This document shows positions 19,180-27,658 of a stretch of DNA of 64,000 nucleotides, piece after piece. The notes under the pieces were generated by a model, which searched no databases, had not been told where the DNA came from, and worked only from the letters and a program-made list of their open reading frames with translations. Origin of the DNA: Nonomuraea sediminis. Its GTDB lineage: Bacteria > Actinomycetota > Actinomycetes > Streptosporangiales > Streptosporangiaceae. A program made the position numbers and the translations under genes. The stretch is taken from positions 1-64,000 of the forward strand of contig NZ_JAHDTI010000002.1 in the NCBI RefSeq assembly GCF_018531495.1, given 5' to 3'. Position 1 is the stretch's first letter, and each line of letters opens with the position of its first letter.

Positions 19180-20304
19180 ATGATCATCCGGAGTTGCGCC
19201 TCCGCCGCTGCCGCTCTGGCGTTCATCGCGTCCACCCTCACCACCGACGTCGCCGCCAGCGCCGAGTCCCGTGTACGCACGTCGACCGGCAGCGCCTCGG
19301 CCATCGAGGCACGGCCCAACGACGGCTCCGGATATTGGCCGGACTTCTCGAACACCGGCTATGCCAGTACTCCGGCCAATGCCGGGGGTCTGGGCTTGGG
19401 GGCGTACCCGGGCCGCCTTACCAACTATGCGTCGAACATGAGTGCCAGCAAACCATTGACACTCAGATTTCCGAATAACAGCGTCATCTCCTTCAAACGC
19501 TTCCTGGCTCTGAAGACAGTCATCTACGGCGACAATCTCACGTTCGTCGGCTGCGCGTTCGAGGGCACCGATCCCAACGACAATCTCGTCCAGATCTACT
19601 CGGACCACAACGTCAAGTTCCTGTACTCGACGTTCAAGCCCAACTCCTACTCGAGGCCTCCCGGAAACAACGGCAGCGTCTCGTCATCCCATTCCAAGCC
19701 TGGCACGCCTTTCAACAAGTCCTGGCAGCTCGCGACGACGATGAAGGAAGCCGTCGTCGTCATGGACCACAACGACATCTGGGGCAACGCGGGCATGGAG
19801 ATGGTGACAGGCTTCCCCGGACGCCCGTCGACCTGGACGAACAACTACATCCATGACATGGCCGATACGTCACATGACGTCTATCACCACGACGGCATAG
19901 GCCCGCAGAGCGAAGGCAACGGCGGCCCCATGATCATTCGCCACAACACCCTGGCCTCGTTGGGCAACACCAATGCCCTGGCCCTGCAGGGCAGCGGCGT
20001 CTACGATCACATCTCGTTCACGGACAACTACGTCTCCGGCTGGGGTTATGCCCTGAGCTTCGGCGTCGCCAACAACGCCACCAACATCACTGTCACCGAC
20101 AATGTCTTCTCGGCCGAACTCAAACAGTTGTACGGCTTCCTGTACGGCAACGTCTGGGGCGGGTCGGCCCGCGGCTCCACCTGGCGCCGCAATCGCATCC
20201 AAGCCCGTGCGGGGGACGACAACCGAGCCTTTTCGACGGCCGACAACGGCAAGTACCTGTGGCCGACCGGCGGTAAGAGCCATACCACCGACTACAAGGG
20301 CTGA
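19180..20304 (+). CDS. Secreted right-handed beta-helix protein
   Basis: This 374-residue product has an N-terminal signal-like segment (SCASAAAALAFIASTLTTDVAA). The body consists of repeated short strands ending in Asn/Asp ladders (VIYGDNLTFVGCAFEG, VVMDHNDIWGN, FTDNYVSGW, ITVTDNVFSAEL). That is the hallmark of pectate-lyase-like parallel beta-helices. No clear catalytic residues. The start has a weak ribosome site, so the true start may differ. A strong terminator follows. Role in polysaccharide binding or cleavage is inference. Confidence 0.72.
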   Translation: MIIRSCASAAAALAFIASTLTTDVAASAESRVRTSTGSASAIEARPNDGSGYWPDFSNTGYASTPANAGGLGLGAYPGRLTNYASNMSASKPLTLRFPNNSVISFKRFLALKTVIYGDNLTFVGCAFEGTDPNDNLVQIYSDHNVKFLYSTFKPNSYSRPPGNNGSVSSSHSKPGTPFNKSWQLATTMKEAVVVMDHNDIWGNAGMEMVTGFPGRPSTWTNNYIHDMADTSHDVYHHDGIGPQSEGNGGPMIIRHNTLASLGNTNALALQGSGVYDHISFTDNYVSGWGYALSFGVANNATNITVTDNVFSAELKQLYGFLYGNVWGGSARGSTWRRNRIQARAGDDNRAFSTADNGKYLWPTGGKSHTTDYKG

Positions 20305-20404
20305 ATCTCCTCCCAACGGGTAGCTCTTCTCGAAGAGCAGCGCGAGCCGTACCGCACGAGCTTGGACGGCAATGATCGAGCGCCGCAAGTGAGCGGAGAT
20401 CAAG

Positions 20405-20435
20405 AAGGCCACTTGCGATCACCGCAAGTGGCCTT
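20405..20435. terminator. Bidirectional terminator
   Basis: A perfect 12-bp stem (AAGGCCACTTGC / GCAAGTGGCCTT, 7-nt loop) between the convergent beta-helix and VWA genes. Confidence 0.8.
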
Positions 20436-20530
20436 CCAGCGCCTTATTCAACACGAGGTGGACGGAAGCTCGGCACTCCTGCCCACGTAGCTCGGTGGTG
20501 CCGGACGTAGGACCGCCAAGGCCGACTTGC

Positions 20531-21742
20531 CTAGCCGATGTCGACCACCCGTGCCCATGAGGGCGGGGTGTCCGGCATGTAGTCGGGATCGTCCTCGTAC
20601 GACCGCTTGGTCCGGGAGAACAGCCCCACCACCATGCGGGCCGCCGGCCGTTCCTGCGGCCACGGGGTGTAACCGTCGGTCAGGACCACGATGACGTCCG
20701 GCCGCGGGCTCGCCCGCAGCGCCTTGGCGATGCCCGCACGCAGGTCCGTGCCGCCGCCGCCCACCAGCGTCATCCCCTCGGCCTGGCACAGCGGTTGCGC
20801 GACCCGGGCCGCCGCGTCGCAGGACAGAACGCTGACCAGGTCTCGCCGGCCGCCCACGGCGCGGACGATCGCGGCGACCTCCAGCAACGCGCTCCCCAGT
20901 TCGGCGTCGCTGACCGACCCGGAGGTGTCGATGACCACGCTGATCCGCGGTGGCCTGCGCCGCAGGCTCGGCAGGATGACGTCGGGCAGGCCGGCCGAGC
21001 GCCGCGGCGGCCTGCCGTAGGTGTAGTCCTCGCCCACGCCGGGTCCTGACACCGCCGAGCGGATGGCGGTGCCGAGCAGTTCCCGCCACGGCTGCGGCGG
21101 GTGGAAGGCCTCCTCTGCCCACCGCCGCCATCCCTTCGGCACGTTTCCCGGATGGCCGTTGATGCCCTGCGCCACCCGGAACCGGACCGCCTCCCGCTCG
21201 TGGTCGCTGAGCCCGTTCGCGCCCTCCGGGCCGAGATCCCACTCCCGCTCGAGTCCGTCGGCGCCGCTGCCGCAGTCCAGCCAGACCAGACCCTGCGTGC
21301 ACGGCCCGAGCCGGAACTGGCGCAGATAGTCCTCCATGAGCTCGCCTTCGGGCAGCCCCAGCATCTTCGGTTGGATGGCGTCCTCAGGCCAGGCCAGCCC
21401 GTCACCGTACACGTCGTCGTTGATCTCGAAGTCAGCGGCGATGTTCATCCGCAGCCGCTCTCCTGGTCCCGTCAGCTCCCGCTGCCGGGCGACCCGGTCG
21501 CTGCGGCCGTGATGGTCGCGCAGCAGGTGGGAGACCTCGTGCACCCACACGCTCGCCAGCTCCTCAACGGGGGTCCGCACGACGAACGCCGGTGAGACGT
21601 AACACCGCCAGTGCCGATCCACGGCCATCGTGGGCACGAACCGCGACTCCACCGGGTGCAGCGCGAACAGCGCCGTCGCCAGATAGGGCCGGGCTCGCAC
21701 GGCGTACAACCGGGCGGTGAAGAGCTTCTCAAGGTCCATCAT
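20531..21742 (-). CDS. VWA-like protein with N-terminal metallopeptidase-like domain (DUF2201 type)
   Basis: The N-terminal half of this 403-residue protein has VHEVSHLLRDHH (HExxH at 68-72), as in the predicted metallopeptidase domain that precedes VWA-like domains. The C-terminal half has the MIDAS motif DTSGS (272-276), GGGGTDLRAGI and VVLTDGYTPWP. Its ATG overlaps the stop of the MoxR-ATPase gene (ATGA). VWA/MoxR pairs act as chaperone-like or regulatory ATPase complexes (RavA-ViaA is the best known). The third gene upstream completes a three-gene operon. Confidence 0.85.
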   Translation of the reverse strand: MMDLEKLFTARLYAVRARPYLATALFALHPVESRFVPTMAVDRHWRCYVSPAFVVRTPVEELASVWVHEVSHLLRDHHGRSDRVARQRELTGPGERLRMNIAADFEINDDVYGDGLAWPEDAIQPKMLGLPEGELMEDYLRQFRLGPCTQGLVWLDCGSGADGLEREWDLGPEGANGLSDHEREAVRFRVAQGINGHPGNVPKGWRRWAEEAFHPPQPWRELLGTAIRSAVSGPGVGEDYTYGRPPRRSAGLPDVILPSLRRRPPRISVVIDTSGSVSDAELGSALLEVAAIVRAVGGRRDLVSVLSCDAAARVAQPLCQAEGMTLVGGGGTDLRAGIAKALRASPRPDVIVVLTDGYTPWPQERPAARMVVGLFSRTKRSYEDDPDYMPDTPPSWARVVDIG

Positions 21743-22947
21743 CCCGCCACCCGCGCCGCGACCTCATCCGCCTTCCTGCTCAAGGAGACCACCCCGGCGA
21801 GCCTCTCGATCGAGGCCGGGACCTTCCAGTCCGCGCGGCGCAGCGCGGCGAGCGTGGAGGCGGGCACGACCACCAGGTCCGGGGCGCCGGTCTCCAGCGC
21901 TCGCACCAGCAGCGCCCATGCCGCGTCCCACCGGCCCTTCTCCGGCCGCTTCCGCACGGCCGCGACCACACCGTCAAGTACGGCCTGCCGCAGGTCACCC
22001 CGCTGGGGCAGCTCGGCCGTCGCCGGGTCGGCCAGCAGCGCCTCGGGGTCGGGGAGGTCCATCCGATCCATGGCGGCAAGCAGCTCCAGCCCAGGCCCGT
22101 CCCCCACCGTGCCCCTGACCAGCATGGACAGCACGTCCTTGGACGCGTCGGCCGCAGTGGCGAAGGCGGTCAGGCACAACGCCATCTCCCAGCTGCGAGG
22201 TGAGGGCCACGGGCCACCCCGGTGCGCCTCGTTGTTCGGCAGCCGGTGCACGAGATCGGGGCGGGCGGTGAGGAGCCCGCACACCGCACGCCGGGCGAAC
22301 GTCACCGCCTCGGACAGCCGCTCCGGGTCGAGCCACGGCAGGCTCGCGCGCGGCCAGGTCCCGCCGAGGCCGCGTACGACGACATCGTGATCGTGACGCC
22401 ATTGCAGGTGGACGAACCGGTTCGCGAGCGGTGGGCTCAGCTCCCAGCCATCGGCGGCAGAGGAACGTGGGTTGGCGGCCGCCACGATCCGGACACCTGC
22501 CGGGAGCCGGAGGGCCCCGACCCGCCGTTCCAGAACCAGGCGGAGCAGGGCAGCCTGTACGGCGGGCGGTGCCGTGGACAACTCGTCCAGGAAGAGCAGC
22601 CCCCGCCCCGCGTGAGCCAGCCGTACGGCCCAATCCGGCGGCGCCATCGGGACGCCCTGCACGGCGGGGTCGTCACCGACCACCGGCAGGCCGGAGAAGT
22701 CGGACGGTTCGTGCACGCTGGCGATCACCGTCGTGAGCGGCAGGTCGAGCGCCTCGGCGAGTTGCTGCAGCGCCGCGGTCTTGCCGATCCCCGGCTCCCC
22801 CCACAGCAGGACGGGCAGGTCGGCCGCCACGGCCAGGGTCAGGGCCTCCAACTGCGTGTCGGTACGTGGCTCCGTGGTGGTGTCGCGGAGCAGGGAAAGC
22901 AGATCCCCGGCGACTTCAAGGCGCGAGGCGTGAACAGAAGAAAGCAT
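21739..22947 (-). CDS. MoxR-type AAA+ ATPase
   Basis: This 402-residue protein has Walker A GEPGIGKT (50-57), Walker B LLFLDE (117-122), and a sensor-1 Asn in VRIVAAANPRSSAADGW. The rest of the core fits the helix-2-insert clade (MoxR). The C-terminal ~150 residues are a helical lid extended beyond the usual length. AAGGTG lies 7 nt before the ATG. It is the middle gene of the operon, 30 bp after the unknown gene and overlapping the VWA gene by 4 bp. Confidence 0.86.
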   Translation of the reverse strand: MLSSVHASRLEVAGDLLSLLRDTTTEPRTDTQLEALTLAVAADLPVLLWGEPGIGKTAALQQLAEALDLPLTTVIASVHEPSDFSGLPVVGDDPAVQGVPMAPPDWAVRLAHAGRGLLFLDELSTAPPAVQAALLRLVLERRVGALRLPAGVRIVAAANPRSSAADGWELSPPLANRFVHLQWRHDHDVVVRGLGGTWPRASLPWLDPERLSEAVTFARRAVCGLLTARPDLVHRLPNNEAHRGGPWPSPRSWEMALCLTAFATAADASKDVLSMLVRGTVGDGPGLELLAAMDRMDLPDPEALLADPATAELPQRGDLRQAVLDGVVAAVRKRPEKGRWDAAWALLVRALETGAPDLVVVPASTLAALRRADWKVPASIERLAGVVSLSRKADEVAARVAG

Positions 22948-22977
22948 GATGAATCACCTTGGAGGTCTAGGAAAGCG

Positions 22978-24252
22978 TCAGCGGCATGTGGCGTGGCGCG
23001 GGCGTGCCCGGCCCTTACGGGAGCGGCGGTCCGGTCGCTCGGCCGGTCCTGGCCCCGACCCGAGCCCGGCACGGAACAGCCCGTGGTCGATCCGCCGCCG
23101 CGCCGCCTCCTCCAGCACGTCGCGCAGCGCACCCTCGGGCAGCCGCGCAGCAGGTCCGAGGAGACGGTCGAGGGCGGCCTGAGCGCCGGCGGCGTCGCCG
23201 TGTTCCAGCCGCGCGCGGACGTCGGGGAGACTCTCCGGGGAGCGGCGGGCCTCCTCGATCAGTTGCAAACAGGGCATCGGGGTGCCGGTCATCTCGGCCA
23301 GCAGCTTCTCGCGCCGGATCTCGGTCGCGTCGTGGTCCAGGGCGACCAGCACGCCGTTCACGACCGCGATCCTGTGCCGGGCGCCGCGGCACTCGACCAT
23401 TCGCGGCCCGTTCTCGCTCTGGTGGCCGTGTGGCTTGCCGTCCGGCGAATGGCCGGGTACGAGCGCCGCTGCGACGAGCGGGTGCAGTCTGTCGACCTCG
23501 ATCAGCCCGGCACGCAGCAACGCCAGGTCGGGCAGCACCCAGGTCGCCGCATCAGGCAAGATCGCGCGTTCTTCGTTGCTGACCCGGGACGCGTCCATAT
23601 CGAGGAGCACCTGACGCCGTCCGCCGACGCGGATGGCGACCGTACCCCCGTCCTGCCCTTCTGCACGGAGCAGCAGCCGGGCCTCGGCCGGCCACCGATC
23701 GACGGCCCAGCCCCGTGCGTGCGGCGCCGTTTCGGAACGTGCACGCAGCTCACCGGCCCTGCGCGCATCCCAGAAGTGGCGATGCAGGTCGAGACGGAAG
23801 CGTCGATTCGGATGGGGGTGCGGATGCGGTCCGGACCGGGAACCGTCCCAGAGCGCCAGGCTGATCCGCTGACCGGCATCCGCCCAGGCCGGCGGGGTCC
23901 TGGCCACGAGGTGAACCGTGTTGTCCTTCTCGTGGTACCGGGCCAGCGAGAGGGTCAGGCCCGGACGTAACAGGCCGTTGGGGGCGATCCTTGGCATGTG
24001 CCAGCGCAGCAGGTCAGGTGCCAGGTGGCGGAGGTCGCTTCGGAGGTGGGTGGCCAGTTCCTGGCCGTGGAGGCGCGCTATGTGGCGCAGGTTGAGATCG
24101 ACGTCCACGTGTGCTGCCGCGCACGCTGCTGCCCAGTCTCCGGTGGTACGGCGGGCGGTCGCTGACTCGATCATGGAGGGCGGCACGGCGAACTCGCGTA
24201 CGCGCAGCCAGAGGGCCACGCGGGGATCCTCGTTCGGGGTTGAGTGCGGCAT
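22978..24252 (-). CDS. Unknown protein, first gene of MoxR/VWA operon
   Basis: A protein of about 424 residues that I cannot assign. The N-terminus reads VREFAVPPSMIESATARRTTGDW and then a conserved-looking DLNLRHIARLHGQELATHL...HLAPDLLRWHMPRI block. The centre is rich in Trp, Arg and short strands (VRMVEC-like and HRIAVVNGVLVALDHD). The C-terminus has a helical segment and a basic tail. No TM or signal peptide. It lies 30 bp upstream of the MoxR gene, so it is probably its dedicated partner, substrate or effector (inference). Start ATG 24252; GTG 24258 is possible. Confidence 0.7.
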   Translation of the reverse strand: MPHSTPNEDPRVALWLRVREFAVPPSMIESATARRTTGDWAAACAAAHVDVDLNLRHIARLHGQELATHLRSDLRHLAPDLLRWHMPRIAPNGLLRPGLTLSLARYHEKDNTVHLVARTPPAWADAGQRISLALWDGSRSGPHPHPHPNRRFRLDLHRHFWDARRAGELRARSETAPHARGWAVDRWPAEARLLLRAEGQDGGTVAIRVGGRRQVLLDMDASRVSNEERAILPDAATWVLPDLALLRAGLIEVDRLHPLVAAALVPGHSPDGKPHGHQSENGPRMVECRGARHRIAVVNGVLVALDHDATEIRREKLLAEMTGTPMPCLQLIEEARRSPESLPDVRARLEHGDAAGAQAALDRLLGPAARLPEGALRDVLEEAARRRIDHGLFRAGLGSGPGPAERPDRRSRKGRARPRHATCR

Positions 24253-24306
24253 CAGCACTCACCTTGCGTGAACGGGGCCCCCAATCTGATGTAGGAGGTA
24301 TTCATC

Positions 24307-24666
24307 ATGATCAGCGTAGCGTCTTCCGGTCCGTGCGAGAAGAGCGGCTCTGGCAGGAGCGCCTTCACCGGTGAGCCCGGTGAATGTTCTACGCGCTGTT
24401 CTGCCTGCGTTCGATGGGGCGGCGGCCCTCCAGTCGATGGAGGCATGCCAACGTCCCTGCGGTGGCCTCACCCGTCTTCGCTGCTTGAACGCCGGCCACC
24501 CACGATGACCCTGCGAACCCGCGCAGGGTCATTCGTCGTCTGGATCTGCCGGTTCCGCGGTCGGTGCGATCTGCAGCGGTGCAGCGGCCCCGCCGGCGAT
24601 CTCGCGGCCTTGGTTCAGCGTGTAGTCCAGCTGCCTGGCCAGGAGTGGGAGGGTCGCCGGAGGTAA
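24307..24666 (+). CDS. Possible small Cys-containing ORF with strong ribosome site
   Basis: The ATG at 24307 is preceded by AGGAGG at 8 nt, the best Shine-Dalgarno in the area. The first ~45 codons contain four Cys (PCEK, ECSTRCSACV). The rest overlaps the convergent gene antisense. Coding is unproven. The 5' part may instead be the remains of a gene or a leader. Confidence 0.2.
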   Translation: MISVASSGPCEKSGSGRSAFTGEPGECSTRCSACVRWGGGPPVDGGMPTSLRWPHPSSLLERRPPTMTLRTRAGSFVVWICRFRGRCDLQRCSGPAGDLAALVQRVVQLPGQEWEGRRR

Positions 24667-25176
24667 ATACGCATCAGCGCCGGCGTCGAGCAGTCGTCGG
24701 ACCGGGCCGTGGTACTGAACTCCGAGCTCGTGGTCCTCGATCTCGGTGACGATGACGCGAGCTTTCGGGAACATCGATCGGAGCGCTGCGATCAGTTGCG
24801 GGCTGCCTGGAGGTACCAGCAGCACATCGGTCGTCGCGGGAGCCGCATGCATGTCGAGCACTACGTAGTCGGCCCCGAGTTGGGTGGACAGCGCGACCCG
24901 AGCCGCGGTCGACAGCTCCATCGCGGTGGCCACGACTGTCACGCTCTCGTAGTCGATCGGTGCTTGATCGTCAGCCTCATCTGGCGCGTCGCGATCGACG
25001 ATGGCGCCTTGGACCACGTCAATGGTGCTGGAGATCGCCGCGATCGACGCGCCGTCACGCGTGATCACCAGGTTCTCATCAGGCCCGAGGGCGTCGATGA
25101 GCGCCACGACGTCTTCGGGAAGGCGGGTCACGTCGATTCGCTGCGTGGAGCGTGGAGCGCGTTTGCGGATCACCAT
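24529..25176 (-). CDS. Hypothetical protein with Phd-like N-terminus and receiver-like C-terminus
   Basis: Residues 10-45 of this 215-residue protein (RIDVTRLPEDVVALIDALG, ENLVITRDGASIAAIS) resemble the N-terminal fold of Phd/YefM antitoxins. After a linker the sequence alternates strands and helices in a Rossmann or CheY-like pattern (YVVLDMHAAPATTDVLLVPP, ARVIVTEIEDHELGV, LLDAGADAYLPPATLPLLAR). The last part is reminiscent of response-regulator beta5-alpha5. These are fold impressions; no phospho-acceptor motif is certain. It is alone on its transcript. Confidence 0.55.
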   Translation of the reverse strand: MVIRKRAPRSTQRIDVTRLPEDVVALIDALGPDENLVITRDGASIAAISSTIDVVQGAIVDRDAPDEADDQAPIDYESVTVVATAMELSTAARVALSTQLGADYVVLDMHAAPATTDVLLVPPGSPQLIAALRSMFPKARVIVTEIEDHELGVQYHGPVRRLLDAGADAYLPPATLPLLARQLDYTLNQGREIAGGAAAPLQIAPTAEPADPDDE

Positions 25177-25623
25177 GACTGGGACCCGCTCACGGCTGCG
25201 AGGGCCCCTGCGTCATACGCAGCCCCGGTCGCCTGTCGAATGTCCCATGGTGGCGCTCAACCCGATGATCACATGAGTCCCTTCAGATGCTGTGATCTTG
25301 TTGGATGCCACTGCACGCTCATTGGTTCGAGGCCGCGCCGGACTTTCCTCATCGACCATGTCTGCACCCAGCAACGGCGACGCGAAGGTGGGGCCGGCGC
25401 ATCAGCTCGCCAGAGATGCGAAGAGTTAGCCGATAGGGAACGATCTTCACGACCTGGAGTGCGTCCTGTCGCCCGAAAGGTTCGACAAGGTGCGCGTCTC
25501 TCGCGCACGGGCTGCACGGACGCTGTCCGGCGTCACCTGAACGAGATGCCAAGCCCAGGGGCATCTTGAAATTCGCCCTCGGCGTCGCGATCTGACGTCG
25601 CTGTCGTCGATCAAACACAAACA
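25177..25623. other. Intergenic, no convincing gene
   Basis: About 450 bp. ORFs on either strand show no family features. It ends in the CTGTCG...CAAACACAAACA spacer that also precedes copies C, D and F of the tRNA-Phe repeat, so the right part is probably the end of an old integrative element. Confidence 0.45.
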
Positions 25624-25713
25624 CCCCGGAGCGATCTTCGCTTCGGGGCTTTCTTGCTGGTCGGAAGTGTTGGTCAGGGGCAGGATCGAACCGCCGACCT
25701 TCCACTTTTCAGG
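25624..25713 (-). repeat. att-like copy B: tRNA-Phe 3' half plus terminator
   Basis: Same order and strand as the intact locus: terminator hairpin (CCCCGGAGCG...CGCTTCGGGG), spacer, then acceptor 3' side, T-arm and 3' half of the anticodon arm. A few substitutions occur (for example GGATCGAACCGCC in place of GGGTCGAACTGCC). Homology stops in the anticodon loop, as expected for integrase crossover there. Confidence 0.8.
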
Positions 25714-26004
25714 CAAGCTCGAACACATATTCGCCTCGCACATGAGGCTCCTAAGCTGCTTCGGGCCGTCCCCCAGCGTCCGTGATCGTTTTCTGCCGTT
25801 GTCACTCAGATAATTACTCACGCCGGAGGCCCGAAGAGGTGCTACGCCCGCCCTTCTGGCACTTCGCGCGGGAAGGCTTCGCGTCCAAAAGCGGTTGAGA
25901 ACACCCTTTTTGTTGATCACGCCCTCCCCGCCGTTGCGTTTTCTGTGGTTGTTACTCAGCTAGTCGCTAATGAGCCTGGGGCCATGTTGGGGTAAGGCCA
26001 CCGC
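25714..26004. other. Element-end remnant with recurring motif
   Basis: It contains GTTGTCACTCAGATAATTACT (25798-25818) and a diverged second copy GTTGTTACTCAGCTAGTCGC (25948-25967). Similar words lie at 34658 and directly after an integrase stop at 41318. No gene. Confidence 0.45.
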
Positions 26005-26433
26005 TCAATAACCAGGATGATGAACCTTAGGATGACGCCTGAGCATCTCTTGTTCTTCATCTCTCTCTTGGCGCGCGTGACTCTTCCCGAAAAGCTTGTC
26101 CCTCAGCCGCCGCTGCCACGTCCACTTTTTTTCTTCCCATTCCCGCTGCTCCCGCTGCTCCCGGAGCCAATTGCGCCGGTGGCGGCATCTGGAGTCTTGG
26201 CATGCCCCCATCTTGGGAGTGTCGTCGTCGATATGGGCCTTGTGTTTGGGCTGGTCCGGTGGATTCGGGTCGTCCGGTGGGTTCAGGGTGGTCGGGCCGT
26301 TGAGTGACATCGTCGTGGCCGCTTGCGACATCCGGGCGTCAGCCGCGTTCGCCGGCACCACCGCGGCCCCACCGGCGACGGCCGCCGATATGGCAACCAA
26401 CGTCAGCTTTCGCGCGCGGGCGATCTTGTCCAT
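26005..26433 (-). CDS. Small secreted basic protein
   Basis: This 142-residue protein has a signal peptide (MDKIARARKLTLVAISAAVA, cleavage near ANA-AD). A Pro/Asp-rich linker (NPPDDPNPPDQP) and a highly charged Trp/Arg/Glu tail (REQREQREWEEKKWTWQRRL) follow. Two Cys lie in GACQDSRCRHRR. No family recognised. A codon-wise reasonable but isolated ORF with no clear ribosome site. Confidence 0.5.
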   Translation of the reverse strand: MDKIARARKLTLVAISAAVAGGAAVVPANAADARMSQAATTMSLNGPTTLNPPDDPNPPDQPKHKAHIDDDTPKMGACQDSRCRHRRNWLREQREQREWEEKKWTWQRRLRDKLFGKSHARQERDEEQEMLRRHPKVHHPGY

Positions 26434-26684
26434 GTATGGTCATCTTCTTCGACGCCCGGCCGAAGACTCTTGCTCAGACGACAGACCTGGGTCAGGCAGA
26501 GGCTTGGCCAGGGCATACGTGTATGGGACCGCTCCCCGCAATGCAAGGAGACAGCGCTGTCTTCTGGTTGGTCCTACGTTGCATGCCACAACCGCAGGCT
26601 GGACGGGTCCACCCCTGGGAGTTCAAGGTTCCGGCATCATCCCGTGGTGCTGGTCTCCAAGAACTCTGAAGGCATGGACTGTCA

Positions 26685-26858
26685 GTCGGAACTGCGCTGA
26701 TCGCGCGCGCTCATCGACAGCGCCCGAACCCAGGGATCAAGACCCTGACGCTTGGTGCGCGCGGCAACAACCACGGCGCCATCGCCCCCTACGAACGGCT
26801 CGGATTCCGCGAATGGACGAGTTTCATCCTGAATCCGCAGGTGAGTGGCCTCGTGTGA
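26685..26858 (+). pseudogene. GNAT acetyltransferase, 3' fragment
   Basis: An uninterrupted frame reads GTALIARA, then IKTLTLGARGNNHGAIAPYE and RLGFREW to a stop at 26856-26858. That is the last ~55 residues of a GNAT protein (the 'N-x-x-AI-x-x-YE-x-x-GF' motif). The acetyl-CoA loop and everything upstream are missing, so the gene is a truncated relic. Confidence 0.65.
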
Positions 26859-27058
26859 GTTCGATTGGCGGTGCTCGGGCAGATGAGACACCTGATCACG
26901 ACGGGAGATCATCCGTCACCGAGTGATCTCGCTGGCGACCAGCACCAGCAGGGCGCGCAGCATCATGGCGGCCCGGGCGGCACCCAGGCGGCGGGGCAAG
27001 ATCAGTTTGGGGGTGCCTTCGGAGTGCCGAACGGCTACTGCCTGATACGTGTCAGGTT

Positions 27059-27571
27059 TCACGTGCGTTCACGCTTCTCAGCCGCAACCCTGCGCGTGGC
27101 ATGCGCCTTGCCGCTCCTGCGCAGCAGGGCGGCTTGGTCGAGAGCGACGTCCCTGGCCGTGCAGGCGAAGTCGGCGATGAATTGGAGCTGGTCGACGGTG
27201 CAGGCAGCCAGCCGCTCCTGGAGGAAGACGGCCATAGGCCGGTAGAGCTCGGCGAGCTCGGCGAGTCTGTCGGGCAGCGGGCTGATGATCACACGCCGGC
27301 GGTCGCCGGAGTCGTGCTCGCGCCGGATCAGCCGCTGTTCCTGCATCCGGTCGAGCATCTTCGTGACGGCGCCAGTGGTCATGCCCATACGCTCGGCGAG
27401 CTGCGTGGGTGTCACGGCCTGCCCCGAGCTCACCAGGTTCAGGCAGTGCAGGTCGTTGACGGGCACGCCGAGCTGGTCGGCCACGGCGTTCTGGAACAGC
27501 GTCGTCGCACTGACGAACTGCGGGATCTCCGCAAAGGCGGCGGCCTCCAACTCTTCTCGCCCTGTTGACAT
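27059..27571 (-). CDS. MarR-family transcriptional regulator
   Basis: A 170-residue MarR protein. The recognition helix region is VTPTQLAERMGMTTGAVTKM and the wing is RREHDSGDRRRVIISPL. An extended C-terminal basic tail (HATRRVAAEKRERT) is present. It starts 87 bp from the divergent FAD monooxygenase, with nested inverted repeats in between, so repression of that enzyme is likely. Confidence 0.86.
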   Translation of the reverse strand: MSTGREELEAAAFAEIPQFVSATTLFQNAVADQLGVPVNDLHCLNLVSSGQAVTPTQLAERMGMTTGAVTKMLDRMQEQRLIRREHDSGDRRRVIISPLPDRLAELAELYRPMAVFLQERLAACTVDQLQFIADFACTARDVALDQAALLRRSGKAHATRRVAAEKRERT

Positions 27572-27588
27572 CTCATCCTCCCGAAACT

Positions 27589-27629
27589 AGCTTCCCAAAG
27601 AAGTAGTACTCTCGAGGAAGCTACTTCTT
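27589..27629. promoter_or_regulatory. Nested inverted repeats, candidate MarR operator
   Basis: AAGAAGTAG (27598-27606) pairs with CTACTTCTT (27621-27629), a perfect 9-bp inverted repeat. AGCTTCC (27589-27595) pairs with GGAAGCT (27616-27622). Both lie in the divergent marR / monooxygenase promoter. Confidence 0.65.
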
Positions 27630-27658
27630 GAAGCGGGATTTCGCCTGAAGGGTAGACC

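Noticed and set aside
21611..24271. Plus-strand ORFs over the MoxR operon (for example 582 codons at 22222-23970)
   Set aside because: Antisense shadows of the operon genes, which have clear Walker and MIDAS motifs.
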